This document shows, piece after piece, positions 41,585 through 49,939 of a DNA stretch of 64,000 nucleotides. A program made the position numbers and the translations under genes. Position 1 is the first letter of the stretch. Every line of letters starts with the position of its first letter. Source of the stretch: CAVZXS01 sp963779325 (lineage in GTDB: Bacteria > Bacteroidota > Bacteroidia > Chitinophagales > Chitinophagaceae); the NCBI GenBank assembly GCA_963779325.1, contig CAVZXS010000022.1:62001-126000 (forward strand), in the 5' to 3' direction. The notes beneath the pieces were generated by a model. That model worked only from the letters and a program-made list of their open reading frames with translations. It made no database searches and was not told the DNA's origin.

Positions 41585-41601
41585 CTGGCCGGAACAGTTT
41601 A

Positions 41602-41609
41602 TATTTTTG
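41602..41609 (+). promoter_or_regulatory. Candidate -7 box of the DM13 operon
   Basis: TATTTTTG, a perfect TAnnTTTG, 19 bases before ATG 41628. The -33 position holds no TTTG but overlaps the palindrome at 41568-41584, suggesting an activator-dependent promoter. Confidence 0.4.
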
Positions 41610-41627
41610 TTTTATAAATTAAATACT

Positions 41628-42068
41628 ATGCAACTAATTAAAAAAATTGTACGAAACGGATTTTATGCAGGTATCCTGGCAATATCTTTCGCCGCCTGCA
41701 CCAAAGACAAAACACCCGACTCCGTTAATGATCCTAACCCGGCTCCCGCAGCTACCAAAATATCTATGGGTAGTTTTGTGAACGCCGTACATCCTACAAG
41801 CGGTATGGTAAAATATTCTAAAGATGATGCTTCTGGCAAACGTTACTTAGTATTTGAAAATTTTAAAACCGATAACGGCCCTGATTTAAGAGTATGGCTG
41901 GCTACCAATACAGCCACCGCCGGTTATGTAGAGGTAGGTTTGTTAAAGGCGGTAAGCGGCAACTTTTTTTATGAACTGCCGGCTGCGATAGACCCGGCAG
42001 CCAAACCTTTTGTATTAATTTGGTGCAAGGACTTCTCCGTATTATTCGGTCACGCTGTACTAAACTAA
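41628..42068 (+). CDS. DM13 domain lipoprotein
   Basis: 146 aa. A lipobox (FAAC, Cys near 24) and a short Asp/Pro/Ala-rich linker precede the DM13 domain: MGSFVNAVHPTSGMVKYSKDDASGKRYLVFENFKTDNGPDLRVWLAT, and WCKDFSVLFGHAVL with the conserved Cys. DM13 domains are proposed electron-transfer modules with a redox-active Cys. This is the first gene of a run with DoxX, a barrel protein, YceI, DinB and NRDE proteins downstream of the Crp-type regulator. It is 15 bases upstream of the DoxX gene. Confidence 0.88.
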   Translation: MQLIKKIVRNGFYAGILAISFAACTKDKTPDSVNDPNPAPAATKISMGSFVNAVHPTSGMVKYSKDDASGKRYLVFENFKTDNGPDLRVWLATNTATAGYVEVGLLKAVSGNFFYELPAAIDPAAKPFVLIWCKDFSVLFGHAVLN

Positions 42069-42082
42069 ACCGGCAGTTTTTT

Positions 42083-42499
42083 ATGAAACAAGATAAAACC
42101 ATGGTAATAATAACATGGGTGGCCAGGTTATTGGCTGCTGTAATACTTCTTCAAACCTTATTTTTCAAATTTACCGGCGCGGAAGAATCGAAATATATTT
42201 TTACGCTGTTGGGTGCAGAACCTTGGGGTAGAATAGGCAGCGGTATTATGGAGCTCATAGCTTCTATACTCATCCTGGTTCCGCGTACTACTGCTTGGGG
42301 AGCTTTATTGGGACTCGGTATTATGGGCGGCGCCATTTTATCGCATATTGCCATACTGGGGATAGAGGTAAAAAACAGTGACGGTACAAACGATGGAGGT
42401 CTGCTTTTTATTTATGCCGTACTCGTTTTTATTTCTTGCTTATTCCTGGTGTGGACACATCGTCAATCAATTCCTGTATTAAATAAATTATTAAAATAA
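42083..42499 (+). CDS. DoxX family membrane protein
   Basis: 138 aa with four predicted membrane helices. The DoxX-like start (WVARLLAAVILLQTLFFKFTG), GRIGSGIMELIASILILVPRTTAWGALLGLGIMGGAILSHI and a final LLFIYAVLVFISCLFLVW are seen. DoxX-like proteins are linked with redox and thiol stress at the membrane. It lies between the DM13 gene and the barrel gene, which begins at the very next base after its stop. Confidence 0.88.
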   Translation: MKQDKTMVIITWVARLLAAVILLQTLFFKFTGAEESKYIFTLLGAEPWGRIGSGIMELIASILILVPRTTAWGALLGLGIMGGAILSHIAILGIEVKNSDGTNDGGLLFIYAVLVFISCLFLVWTHRQSIPVLNKLLK

Positions 42500-43219
42500 A
42501 TGAAAAAGATTTTTTTAATCGCTGCCATTAGTATACCGGCAGCTCTGTTTGCACAAAAGAAAACCGCCACTAATCAATTTGCAGATATTGGTTTTTCGGT
42601 CGGTAATGAGTTCGGTATTTCAACTTCCTACTTTTATAATTGGCAATTAGGAAAAAATAAAAAAATTGAAATTGGTCTCGGCGCAAGGTATTCGGGTTTA
42701 TTTGGTAAAGATTTGCAATACATAACTGCTCCCGCAAAATTAACTAGCGGTAAAAGCGGTCCCGGGGCTTTATTTACAGAAAATATAAAAGAGAATATTG
42801 ATTCGTTGTTGGTACAAAAGCCGCAGACTAACTCAATCAATATCGCATTGGAACTGGGATATAATATCTCACCTAAGTTTTATGCAGCTTTCAATATTGA
42901 TCTTATAGGCTTTAGTTTTGGTAAAAAATTTAATGACGGGCTATACATAAGAAATAACAGCGGCACTACCGGTATAAGCGCTAAGCCAACGGCCTTCAAC
43001 GCACTGTTGATAAGTGATAATGACCGCGGCAGTCTTAATTCAGAACTTTATTTGCGCTATAAGTTAAATAATAAATGGGCCGTACACGGCGGTATTTCAT
43101 TTTTATTCTCCGAGTATACTACTGATATAAAAGTACAGCAGGTGCCGGACCCCAACGACAGGTTCAGGTACAAAAGTGCGGGTGGTTTGTTGGGTGTTAC
43201 TTATTTAATAAAAAATTAA
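42500..43219 (+). CDS. Predicted outer-membrane beta-barrel protein
   Basis: 239 aa with a signal peptide (ALFAQ near residue 19). Repeated amphipathic strands (IEIGLGARYSGLF, NIALELGYNISPKFYAAFNIDLIGFSFG, LNSELYLRYKLNNKWAVHGGISFLFSEY, AGGLLGVTYLIKN) suggest an 8- to 10-stranded barrel. No specific family is recognised. It starts immediately after the DoxX stop codon, so it is clearly in that operon. Confidence 0.8.
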   Translation: MKKIFLIAAISIPAALFAQKKTATNQFADIGFSVGNEFGISTSYFYNWQLGKNKKIEIGLGARYSGLFGKDLQYITAPAKLTSGKSGPGALFTENIKENIDSLLVQKPQTNSINIALELGYNISPKFYAAFNIDLIGFSFGKKFNDGLYIRNNSGTTGISAKPTAFNALLISDNDRGSLNSELYLRYKLNNKWAVHGGISFLFSEYTTDIKVQQVPDPNDRFRYKSAGGLLGVTYLIKN

Positions 43220-43342
43220 ATCCTTATATTTATAAAAGATCAGGTTTTAAAACTGTCCTGTTAAATTTTACGTAACTAAGCAGGTGCAGCAGCCTTTGGC
43301 AGGATTATTCCGATAGGTGAGAATAACATTTATATTATTTAT

Positions 43343-43885
43343 ATGAAAAAATTATTTCTTTTATTATTTGTAAGCGGATTTGTATCTGTTTGCTTCGGCC
43401 AGTCATACACACCTGTTGATAACGGCAGTAAAGTAAAATTCAATATTAAAAATTTCGGTATCAATACCGGCGGCACCTTTGAAGGGTTATCCGGTTCTGT
43501 TGTTTTTGATGCGGCTAATCCTGTTGCAGGAAGTTTTAATGTAGGCGTAGATGCGAAAACGGTTGATACCGATAATGGCGCCAGGGACAAGCATTTAAGA
43601 AAAGCTGAATATTTTGATGTAGAAAAGTATCCAAAGCTTAATTTTGTATCAACCAAGATTACTAAAACCAATACAGAAGGTTATTTATATATGTTTGGTA
43701 AATTGACTATTAAAGGAGTTACAAAAGAAATCTCTTTTCCTTTTAAGGCAACGGCGAAAGACGGAGGTTATTTATTTGAAGGAAGTTTTAAAATCAACCG
43801 AAGAGATTTTGGTGTTGGCGGTTCAAGTAGTACTATGGGTGATAATTTAAATGTTACATTATCTGTTTTCGGGAAAAAGAATTAA
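43343..43885 (+). CDS. YceI family protein
   Basis: 180 aa periplasmic lipocalin-like protein with a signal peptide (VCFGQ near 20). YceI features are VDNGSKVKFNIKNFGINTGGTFEGLSGSVVFD, AKTVDTDNGARDKHLRKAEYFDVEKYPKLNFVS, YMFGKLTIKGVTKEISFPF and INRRDFGVG. The family binds polyisoprenoid or lipid molecules. It lies 123 bases downstream of the barrel gene with DinB after it. Confidence 0.93.
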   Translation: MKKLFLLLFVSGFVSVCFGQSYTPVDNGSKVKFNIKNFGINTGGTFEGLSGSVVFDAANPVAGSFNVGVDAKTVDTDNGARDKHLRKAEYFDVEKYPKLNFVSTKITKTNTEGYLYMFGKLTIKGVTKEISFPFKATAKDGGYLFEGSFKINRRDFGVGGSSSTMGDNLNVTLSVFGKKN

Positions 43886-43900
43886 ACCTTTAATACCTAT

Positions 43901-44398
43901 ATGTTACAGCAAGCAATTCAAAGTATTTTTGTTCAATTATCCGCTTCTGCCAATCAGCTTACGAAGGAGCAATATGTACAGCCTTGCAATACATTGTTTA
44001 ACGCCAGCATAGGGCAGCATGTGCGGCACATCATTGAGCTTTTTCAATCTTTGCTTTCCGGCTACGATGAGGGTATTGTAAATTACGAACACCGGCAGAG
44101 AGATGTGAATATTGAAACCAATAAAGAGTTTGCTTTGCAACTCCTGAAAGATATTTACGAAAATATTGATAAACCCAATAAAGGGTTAACATTGGCCGCC
44201 TGCTACGATGAGCATTCATCCGATACGATGAATATTATAACCAATTATCACCGCGAGGTGGTTTATAACCTGGAGCATGCTATTCACCACATGGCGCTGA
44301 TCCGCATCGGTATCAACGAGGTTTCGGATATTAAACTTTCCGAAAATTTTGGTGTTGCGGCCTCTACCATTAAGCATCAAAAAGCATGTGCACAGTAA
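43901..44398 (+). CDS. DinB family protein
   Basis: 165 aa four-helix-bundle protein. The metal-binding histidines typical of DinB/YfiT are visible in SIGQHVRHIIELFQSL and YNLEHAIHHMALIRIG. The family includes thiol transferases (mycothiol or bacillithiol-dependent), but the activity here is unknown. It follows yceI by 15 bases and overlaps the NRDE gene by 13 bases. Confidence 0.85.
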   Translation: MLQQAIQSIFVQLSASANQLTKEQYVQPCNTLFNASIGQHVRHIIELFQSLLSGYDEGIVNYEHRQRDVNIETNKEFALQLLKDIYENIDKPNKGLTLAACYDEHSSDTMNIITNYHREVVYNLEHAIHHMALIRIGINEVSDIKLSENFGVAASTIKHQKACAQ

Positions 44399-45117
44399 CT
44401 TTTGTAAACGCCGGCGATAAAATATTTCTTACGTCCAATCGCGATGAGAAACACAGACGTAAACAAGCTATTGCACCCAAAGTCTATTCATTTGCCAACG
44501 GAAATATTATTTACCCGAAAGATACGGATGCCGGAGGCACCTGGTTTGCCGTACATGAAAACGGTAATGTAATTGTATTATTAAACGGTGCTTTTGTAAA
44601 ACATGATCCCTTACCCCCATACCGGCACAGCAGGGGATTGGTTATTCTGAAGTTATTGCAGCATAATGATGTAATTGAAGAGTTTAATAAAATTCATTTG
44701 GAAAATATTGAACCGTTTACGTTGGTAATTTGGTGCGACGGAAAATTGTATGAATCACGCTGGGATGGAAGTAATAAATTTCTTGCGGAAAAAGACAACA
44801 CGGCTTCGCATATTTGGTCATCAGCTACATTGTATGATAGCGAAACGGTAAGCAAAAGAGAGGAATGGTTTGCTGCCTGGCTCCGTGAAAATAAATTGCC
44901 GGTGCCGGATGATATTTTTAATTTTCATCAATTTACCGGCGATGGTGATAAACACAATGATTTGCTGATGAACCGCGATGGTGAGGTTTCCACCGTAAGT
45001 ATTACAGGTGTTGAATTAAGCGGCGATACAGCGCTTGTAAAATATTTTGATTTGGTACAGGACAAAGTATTCAGTGAGCATATTTCATTTCTCAAAACCG
45101 TATCCGTCAATTCATAA
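44386..45117 (+). CDS. NRDE (TANGO2-like) family protein
   Basis: 243 aa. MCTVTFV followed by the family name motif TSNRDE (residues about 16-21) is diagnostic. The YPKDTDAGGTWFAVHENGNVIVLLNGAF and PYRHSRGLVIL blocks complete the N-terminal-nucleophile-like fold, with Cys2 as the possible nucleophile. The TANGO2 relative in eukaryotes is tied to heme or lipid handling; the bacterial function is unclear. It overlaps dinB by 13 bases and closes the cluster. Confidence 0.9.
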   Translation: MCTVTFVNAGDKIFLTSNRDEKHRRKQAIAPKVYSFANGNIIYPKDTDAGGTWFAVHENGNVIVLLNGAFVKHDPLPPYRHSRGLVILKLLQHNDVIEEFNKIHLENIEPFTLVIWCDGKLYESRWDGSNKFLAEKDNTASHIWSSATLYDSETVSKREEWFAAWLRENKLPVPDDIFNFHQFTGDGDKHNDLLMNRDGEVSTVSITGVELSGDTALVKYFDLVQDKVFSEHISFLKTVSVNS

Positions 45118-45205
45118 CTATTATACACTATTTTTTACTCCCGGTATTCTGGTTACTTTGCAAACGTATAAGCATACGCTCCTCATCTGTTTTTAATTTA
45201 AAAAA

Positions 45206-46285
45206 ATGAATCGTTTTCAAAAAATTTTACATCTTCCTTTTTTTATAAAATTATTCAACTGGGAATACTGGAGCTTCGGCGCTGTATATGCCGTTATTTA
45301 TCCTGTTTTTTTCTGCCTGGTAATAAGAGAACGTTTCCGGTTCTTTTTTAAAGCCGCCAATCCGCTTATTAAGAACGGCGGTTTTTTGATGGAATCAAAA
45401 AAAGAAATTTATGATATGATTCCCGGGAACTTAGCGCCGGCTACACTTTTTTTTAAAGTCGCTACACCTGCGGCCATTGTACTGAAAGCTATTGCCGAAA
45501 ATAAATTTTCATATCCGCTTATTATTAAGCCCGATATAGGAATGAAGGGCCTGGCGGCACAAAAAATAGAAAGCGAAACTGAAGTAATTAAGTTTGTACC
45601 GGTTTTTACTATTGATTTCCTGGTGCAGCAGTTTATCCCGTACACAAATGAAGCGGGTATTTTTTATTATCGTTATCCGGGTGCGGCTAAAGGAAAAATT
45701 TCGGGGATAGTGGCCAAAGAATTTTTAACCCTTACCGGCGACGGCACTAAAACATTGTTTCAACTTTTATCGGTCGATAAACGATTTATTTTACAAGTTC
45801 CTTATTTACAAAAAGAATTGGGTGAGAATATAAATGAAGTGCTTGCGGCGGGGGAGAAGAAGTTGCTTGTTCCTTACGGCAACCATGCAAGAGGCGCTAA
45901 ATTTCTTGACTACAGCAGTTTGGCGGATGAGAAATTGGAGCATACAATTGATGCTGTTTGCCGGCAGGTACCGGAGTTTTATTACGGCCGGTTGGATGTT
46001 CGCTATGATAATTGGGAAGACTTAAAAGACGGGAAAAAATTTTCTGTAATAGAACTGAACGGCGCCGGCAGCGAACCTACACACATGTACGATCCGCGAC
46101 ATTCATTATTTTTCGCCTGGAAAGAAATTATTCGCCATTGGTTTTTGTTGTGGCGCATCAGCCGTATGAATTATAAAAGAGGTCACTCTTATATGACCGT
46201 TAAAGAATTTTTCGAAATGATGAAAGAGCATAAAGCTTACTTAAAAAAATTAGAAGCAGTACATGCGGGGCTTACAGAGGTTTAA
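45206..46285 (+). CDS. Membrane-anchored ATP-grasp protein (copy 2)
   Basis: 359 aa paralogue of 39778-40815. A membrane segment (FGAVYAVIYPVFFCLVI) precedes the ATP-grasp core with YPLIIKPDIGMKGLAAQKI, FLVQQFIPYTNEAGIFYYRYPGAAKGKISG, PYGNHARGAKF and the Mg-binding FSVIELNGAGSEPTHMYDPRHS. Both copies keep the ATP- and metal-binding residues, so both are probably active. The substrate-side residues differ. Copies flank the Crp-to-NRDE cluster on the same strand, about 4.4 kb apart. No partner enzyme suggests a pathway. Confidence 0.82.
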   Translation: MNRFQKILHLPFFIKLFNWEYWSFGAVYAVIYPVFFCLVIRERFRFFFKAANPLIKNGGFLMESKKEIYDMIPGNLAPATLFFKVATPAAIVLKAIAENKFSYPLIIKPDIGMKGLAAQKIESETEVIKFVPVFTIDFLVQQFIPYTNEAGIFYYRYPGAAKGKISGIVAKEFLTLTGDGTKTLFQLLSVDKRFILQVPYLQKELGENINEVLAAGEKKLLVPYGNHARGAKFLDYSSLADEKLEHTIDAVCRQVPEFYYGRLDVRYDNWEDLKDGKKFSVIELNGAGSEPTHMYDPRHSLFFAWKEIIRHWFLLWRISRMNYKRGHSYMTVKEFFEMMKEHKAYLKKLEAVHAGLTEV

Positions 46286-46286
46286 G

Positions 46287-46314
46287 AAGTAAAAAGTAAA
46301 AAGTAAAAATAAGT
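46287..46314. repeat. Heptad repeat, locus 6a
   Basis: AAGTAAA three times followed by AATAAGT, directly after the ATP-grasp stop codon. The period is exactly seven bases. Confidence 0.6.
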
Positions 46315-46339
46315 GTATTAGGATTTCAAAGATTGAACT

Positions 46340-46395
46340 TTTTTTGTCTTTTGGTTCTTGATTTTTGTTTTTTGACTTCTGACCTCCGACTTCAG
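46340..46395. repeat. Heptad repeat, locus 6b
   Basis: Eight 7-bp units with G at the same position: TTTTTTG, TCTTTTG, GTTCTTG, ATTTTTG, TTTTTTG, ACTTCTG, ACCTCCG, ACTTCAG. The last units are the reverse complement of units in the tex array. It lies 38 bases upstream of the LysE gene. Confidence 0.75.
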
Positions 46396-46432
46396 AATTT
46401 ATATTTCCGCTTCTACTTCGTACTTTCGTTTT

Positions 46433-47161
46433 ATGCACCCGCTTATAAAAATATTCTTTGTCGGCATGTTTATCAGTTTTCTGGGTTCGTTACCGCTGGG
46501 TACGCTGAACGTAGCAGCTATGCAAATTGCCGTTGCAAGCGGCGTTACATCGGCTGTACTTTTTTCATTAGGCTCTTTAACAGCCGAAATCGTTTATGTA
46601 CGACTGTCGCTGGTAGCCATGGATTGGATAAGAAAGCAGGAAAAAATATTCAGAATATTGGAATGGGTTACATTGATTATTGTATTTGGGTTGGCTGCAG
46701 CCAGTTTTTATGCGGCGCTTCATCCTACTGCCGGGAAGAATGTAATTTTAGACAGTAAGTTGCCAAAGTTTTTATTAGGTTTTATAATGAGTGCGGTAAA
46801 TCCCGTGCAAATACCTTTCTGGTTCGGGTGGAGTACGGTTTTATTTACAAAAAAAATATTAGTGCCGCGGCCCGATCATTATAATGTTTATATTATCGGT
46901 ATTGGTATCGGTACGTTTATCGGCAACTTGGTTTTTATTTTCGGCGGCCGTTTTATTGCCGATAAAATAAATAACAACCAAGACATACTTAATTGGGTGG
47001 TGGGCGGCATATTTGCGTTAACCGGCATTATTCAAATATGGCGAATGGCAAGTAAGAAAGGTGCGGCGCATCAATTGGAGCACCCGGAAGAAATGACACA
47101 CCTGAAGGAAGATCAAATAGAAAAATTTGAAGAGGGCTTGGACAAGCTAAAGCATAAGTAA
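46433..47161 (+). CDS. LysE family translocator
   Basis: 242 aa inner-membrane protein with about six hydrophobic segments. The LysE/RhtB start (FVGMFISFLGSLPLGTLNVAAMQIAVASG) with the conserved Gly/Pro-rich motif and the middle segment PKFLLGFIMSAVNPVQIPFWFGW are clear. The family exports amino acids such as lysine, arginine or threonine. The C-terminus has a charged extension (EEMTHLKEDQIEKFEEGL). It stands alone, 20 bases from the convergent PAP2 gene. Confidence 0.9.
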   Translation: MHPLIKIFFVGMFISFLGSLPLGTLNVAAMQIAVASGVTSAVLFSLGSLTAEIVYVRLSLVAMDWIRKQEKIFRILEWVTLIIVFGLAAASFYAALHPTAGKNVILDSKLPKFLLGFIMSAVNPVQIPFWFGWSTVLFTKKILVPRPDHYNVYIIGIGIGTFIGNLVFIFGGRFIADKINNNQDILNWVVGGIFALTGIIQIWRMASKKGAAHQLEHPEEMTHLKEDQIEKFEEGLDKLKHK

Positions 47162-47181
47162 TAATCCTTCGGGATTCCTTA

Positions 47182-47799
47182 TTAATTTACTATATAATGC
47201 TGCGAATCAATAAACCCAAATAAACGGTGGTACAGCATGCCGGTGCATAAACCGGTAATAACACCCAATGCCGCGCCCCCCGCTATATCAAGCGGGTAAT
47301 GTACGCCTACATATACCTGTGCATATCCAATGGCAGCGGCCCATACAAATGCAAGCAGTGTCCGGTTTTTAAATATATGCCGAAACGTAACAAAGAAAAA
47401 CGCCGCCATACCAAAATGATTGGCTGCATGGTTGGAAGTAAAGCTGTAGCCGCCCGAACAATGATTCAATAACAATCTTACCTGCGAAGAAAAATCAGGG
47501 TCGCCGCATGGGCGAATTCTTTCAAAACCGTCTTTAAAAACCCTTGCGCCGATTAAATCCGTAACGGCCAATGTGCATATAAACAATAAAACCCACCACC
47601 AGCCTTTCGTTTTGTAATTAAGGGTAACGAATATCAACATGAAAATATAAAGCGGCGCCCAATATACCGAGTTGCGCAGGTAAGGCATTACGGTGTCAAA
47701 TACATTAGTAGAGCCCGAACTGTTTATTTTGGTAAAAAGCCATTTATCCCAAGTATCTATTTTTTGCCAAAAACCCGGTAATGTTTGAAGAAGGTACAT
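47182..47799 (-). CDS. PAP2 family phosphatase
   Basis: 205 aa membrane phosphatase. The three catalytic motifs are visible: KDGFERIRPCG (KX6RP), YSFTSNHAANHFG (SXH-type motif with the His) and YVGVHYPLDIAGG (SRX5HX3D-like, with Val-Gly in place of the Ser-Arg pair). Five to six membrane helices surround them. The family dephosphorylates undecaprenyl pyrophosphate, lipid A or phosphatidate. On the minus strand TATTTTTG (47805-47812) lies five bases before the ATG. Confidence 0.9.
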   Translation of the reverse strand: MYLLQTLPGFWQKIDTWDKWLFTKINSSGSTNVFDTVMPYLRNSVYWAPLYIFMLIFVTLNYKTKGWWWVLLFICTLAVTDLIGARVFKDGFERIRPCGDPDFSSQVRLLLNHCSGGYSFTSNHAANHFGMAAFFFVTFRHIFKNRTLLAFVWAAAIGYAQVYVGVHYPLDIAGGAALGVITGLCTGMLYHRLFGFIDSQHYIVN

Positions 47800-47804
47800 G
47801 CCTG

Positions 47805-47812
47805 CAAAAATA
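47805..47812 (-). promoter_or_regulatory. Candidate -7 box of the PAP2 gene
   Basis: On the minus strand this is TATTTTTG, a perfect TAnnTTTG, ending five bases upstream of the ATG. The -33 site is unclear. Confidence 0.35.
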
Positions 47813-47960
47813 GATATTGCTTTTGAGGAATTCTACTTGTTTCTGCTTTTAATTGACCGTGTAAAAAATAAACCCTGTAGAAATTGCGCTAAACAAGTTA
47901 TTTTTATTTCTTTACCGGCCCGATTAAACAAAATTTTACTAACGGTGACCATATCTGCTG

Positions 47961-49931
47961 ATGTTGCGTGAATATAAAATACCGAAAACAATTATCTGGA
48001 TCGTAAATCTGTTCCTGATTTTTATGCTCATGTTTACGCTTTTCCGTGTAGCGATTTATGTTGCTTTTTGCCCTATGGATTTGTCGTTTACATCCCTGCT
48101 TTCATCCTTTACCATGGGCTTACGTTATGATGCAAGATGGGTGTCTATCCTATTGTTACCGGTGGTGCTGATAAGTTTGCGACCCGGATTTTCTCCCTTT
48201 TTCAGTATTCGCAACAGTAAGTACTGGTCTTGGTACCTGGCGATTATTACGTTTATTGTTATTTTCTTTTTTGCCGCCGATTTCGGCAATTTCAGTTATA
48301 ACAGAACAAGGTTGGATGCCGGTGCGTTGAATTTTTATGAGGATCCTGAAATTTCCTGGCAAATGATGCGGGAATCTTATCCTGTTTTCTGGATTCTTTT
48401 CGGGTTGGTAGCGGTTGTTTTTATTTTTCGCCGGATGTACAAGTGGTCGCATAAAAGTGTGAAAACAAGAACCGACGGATTGGGTATACCGTATCATCGT
48501 AAATGGTTCATCATCTCTTCACTGATCATGCTGTTTTTTATTTACGGAAGGGTAGGTTGGCCGCCGCTAACCTGGAAAACTGTTTTTGTGCTTAAGGATA
48601 ATTTCAAAAGTTACCTGGCATTGAACCCGATGCAAAAATTTTTTACTACCATTTACCTGCGCAACGGCACTTTTGATAAACAAAAAGCGATTGAAAGTTA
48701 TCCCGTATTGGCCGATTGGATGGGGTGGCCTGATAAAACAAATTTTAATTTTAAAAGAGAAGTGCTGCCCGACGGCGGTTCGCTGGAAAGTAAGCCCAAT
48801 GTAGTATTGGTAATGTGCGAATCGTTCAGCATGTACAAAAGCAGTATGAGCGGCAATAAATTAAATACTACGCCGTATTTTAATGAGTTGACGCAGAAAG
48901 GGATTTTCTTTAATCAATGTTTCTCGCCGCAGTTTTCTACAGCGAGGGGTTTGTTTGCCATACTTACCGGTATACCCGATGTACAATTATACAAATTCAG
49001 TACCCGAAATCCTGAAGCCCTGAACCAGCATACCATTATTAATAATTTTGAAGACTATGCGAAAATGTATTTTCTCGGCGGCAGTTCGGAGTTTAATAAC
49101 TTTGAAGGCTTGTTGAAAAATATTGACAGCCTGCAAATGTTTACCGAAGGAAAATTTAAAAGCCCCAAAGTAAACGTGTGGGGTATCAGCGATAAAGATT
49201 TGTTTTTAGAAGCCAATGATGTTTTAAAAAAACAAACCAAACCTTTTTTCGCTTTTATTCAAACGGCTGACAATCACCGGCCTTTTATGATTCCGCAAAA
49301 CGATTCCGATTTTCAAAAAATAACCATAGAGAAAGAAGAGTTATTGCAAAACGGTTTTGAATCAGTTGAAGAATATAATTCTTTTCGTTATTCGGATTAT
49401 TGTTTTAAAAAATTTATGGATGCGGCACAGCAGGAGAACTATTTTCACAACACGATTTTTGTTTTTATAGGAGATCATGGAGTAACGGGTAATGCAAAAG
49501 CAGTATACCCGCCGGTGTGGACCAATCAGCGACTGACCGATAATCATGTGCCGTTACTTTTTTACGCCCCGCATTTGTTGCAAACTCAGCAGCGCTCCGA
49601 AACCGTTTCACAGATTGATATATTGCCTACCATTGCCGGTATGATTAATCAGCCGTACACCAATACAACACTCGGTAGCGATTTGCTGCACCCGGGCAAG
49701 AAAAATAATGCAGCTTTTATTGTTTTTCAGGATATTACCGTAGGCATGGTTACCGATTCTTTTTATTTTACTAAAAACATCAATTTCCCCGATGAGCAGT
49801 TATATCCTTTAAAAGAACAGGGGCTGTCATTAACAAAACAACAAGAGGATTCTCTAAAGAAGAAAATGTCCGCACTTACTTCGGCTTATTATGAAACAGC
49901 CAAGTGGATGTTGATGAATAATAAAAAATAA
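47961..49931 (+). CDS. LTA synthase-like sulfatase family membrane protein
   Basis: 656 aa. About five membrane helices (residues 10-200) precede an extracytoplasmic sulfatase-fold domain. The catalytic Thr327 lies in FSPQFSTARGLFAILTG, with metal ligands in PNVVLVMCESFS and FVFIGDHGVTGNA. This is the phosphoglycerol or phosphoethanolamine transferase architecture. Gram-negative Bacteroidota have no lipoteichoic acid, so it more likely adds phosphoethanolamine or phosphoglycerol to a lipid or glycan. It is eight bases from the convergent methyltransferase. Confidence 0.9.
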   Translation: MLREYKIPKTIIWIVNLFLIFMLMFTLFRVAIYVAFCPMDLSFTSLLSSFTMGLRYDARWVSILLLPVVLISLRPGFSPFFSIRNSKYWSWYLAIITFIVIFFFAADFGNFSYNRTRLDAGALNFYEDPEISWQMMRESYPVFWILFGLVAVVFIFRRMYKWSHKSVKTRTDGLGIPYHRKWFIISSLIMLFFIYGRVGWPPLTWKTVFVLKDNFKSYLALNPMQKFFTTIYLRNGTFDKQKAIESYPVLADWMGWPDKTNFNFKREVLPDGGSLESKPNVVLVMCESFSMYKSSMSGNKLNTTPYFNELTQKGIFFNQCFSPQFSTARGLFAILTGIPDVQLYKFSTRNPEALNQHTIINNFEDYAKMYFLGGSSEFNNFEGLLKNIDSLQMFTEGKFKSPKVNVWGISDKDLFLEANDVLKKQTKPFFAFIQTADNHRPFMIPQNDSDFQKITIEKEELLQNGFESVEEYNSFRYSDYCFKKFMDAAQQENYFHNTIFVFIGDHGVTGNAKAVYPPVWTNQRLTDNHVPLLFYAPHLLQTQQRSETVSQIDILPTIAGMINQPYTNTTLGSDLLHPGKKNNAAFIVFQDITVGMVTDSFYFTKNINFPDEQLYPLKEQGLSLTKQQEDSLKKKMSALTSAYYETAKWMLMNNKK

Positions 49932-49939
49932 GAATAAAT

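Noticed and set aside
46333..46758. Plus-strand 141-codon frame overlapping the LysE gene
   Set aside because: It begins in heptad repeats and then runs out of frame through lysE; the lysE protein has a clear family match.
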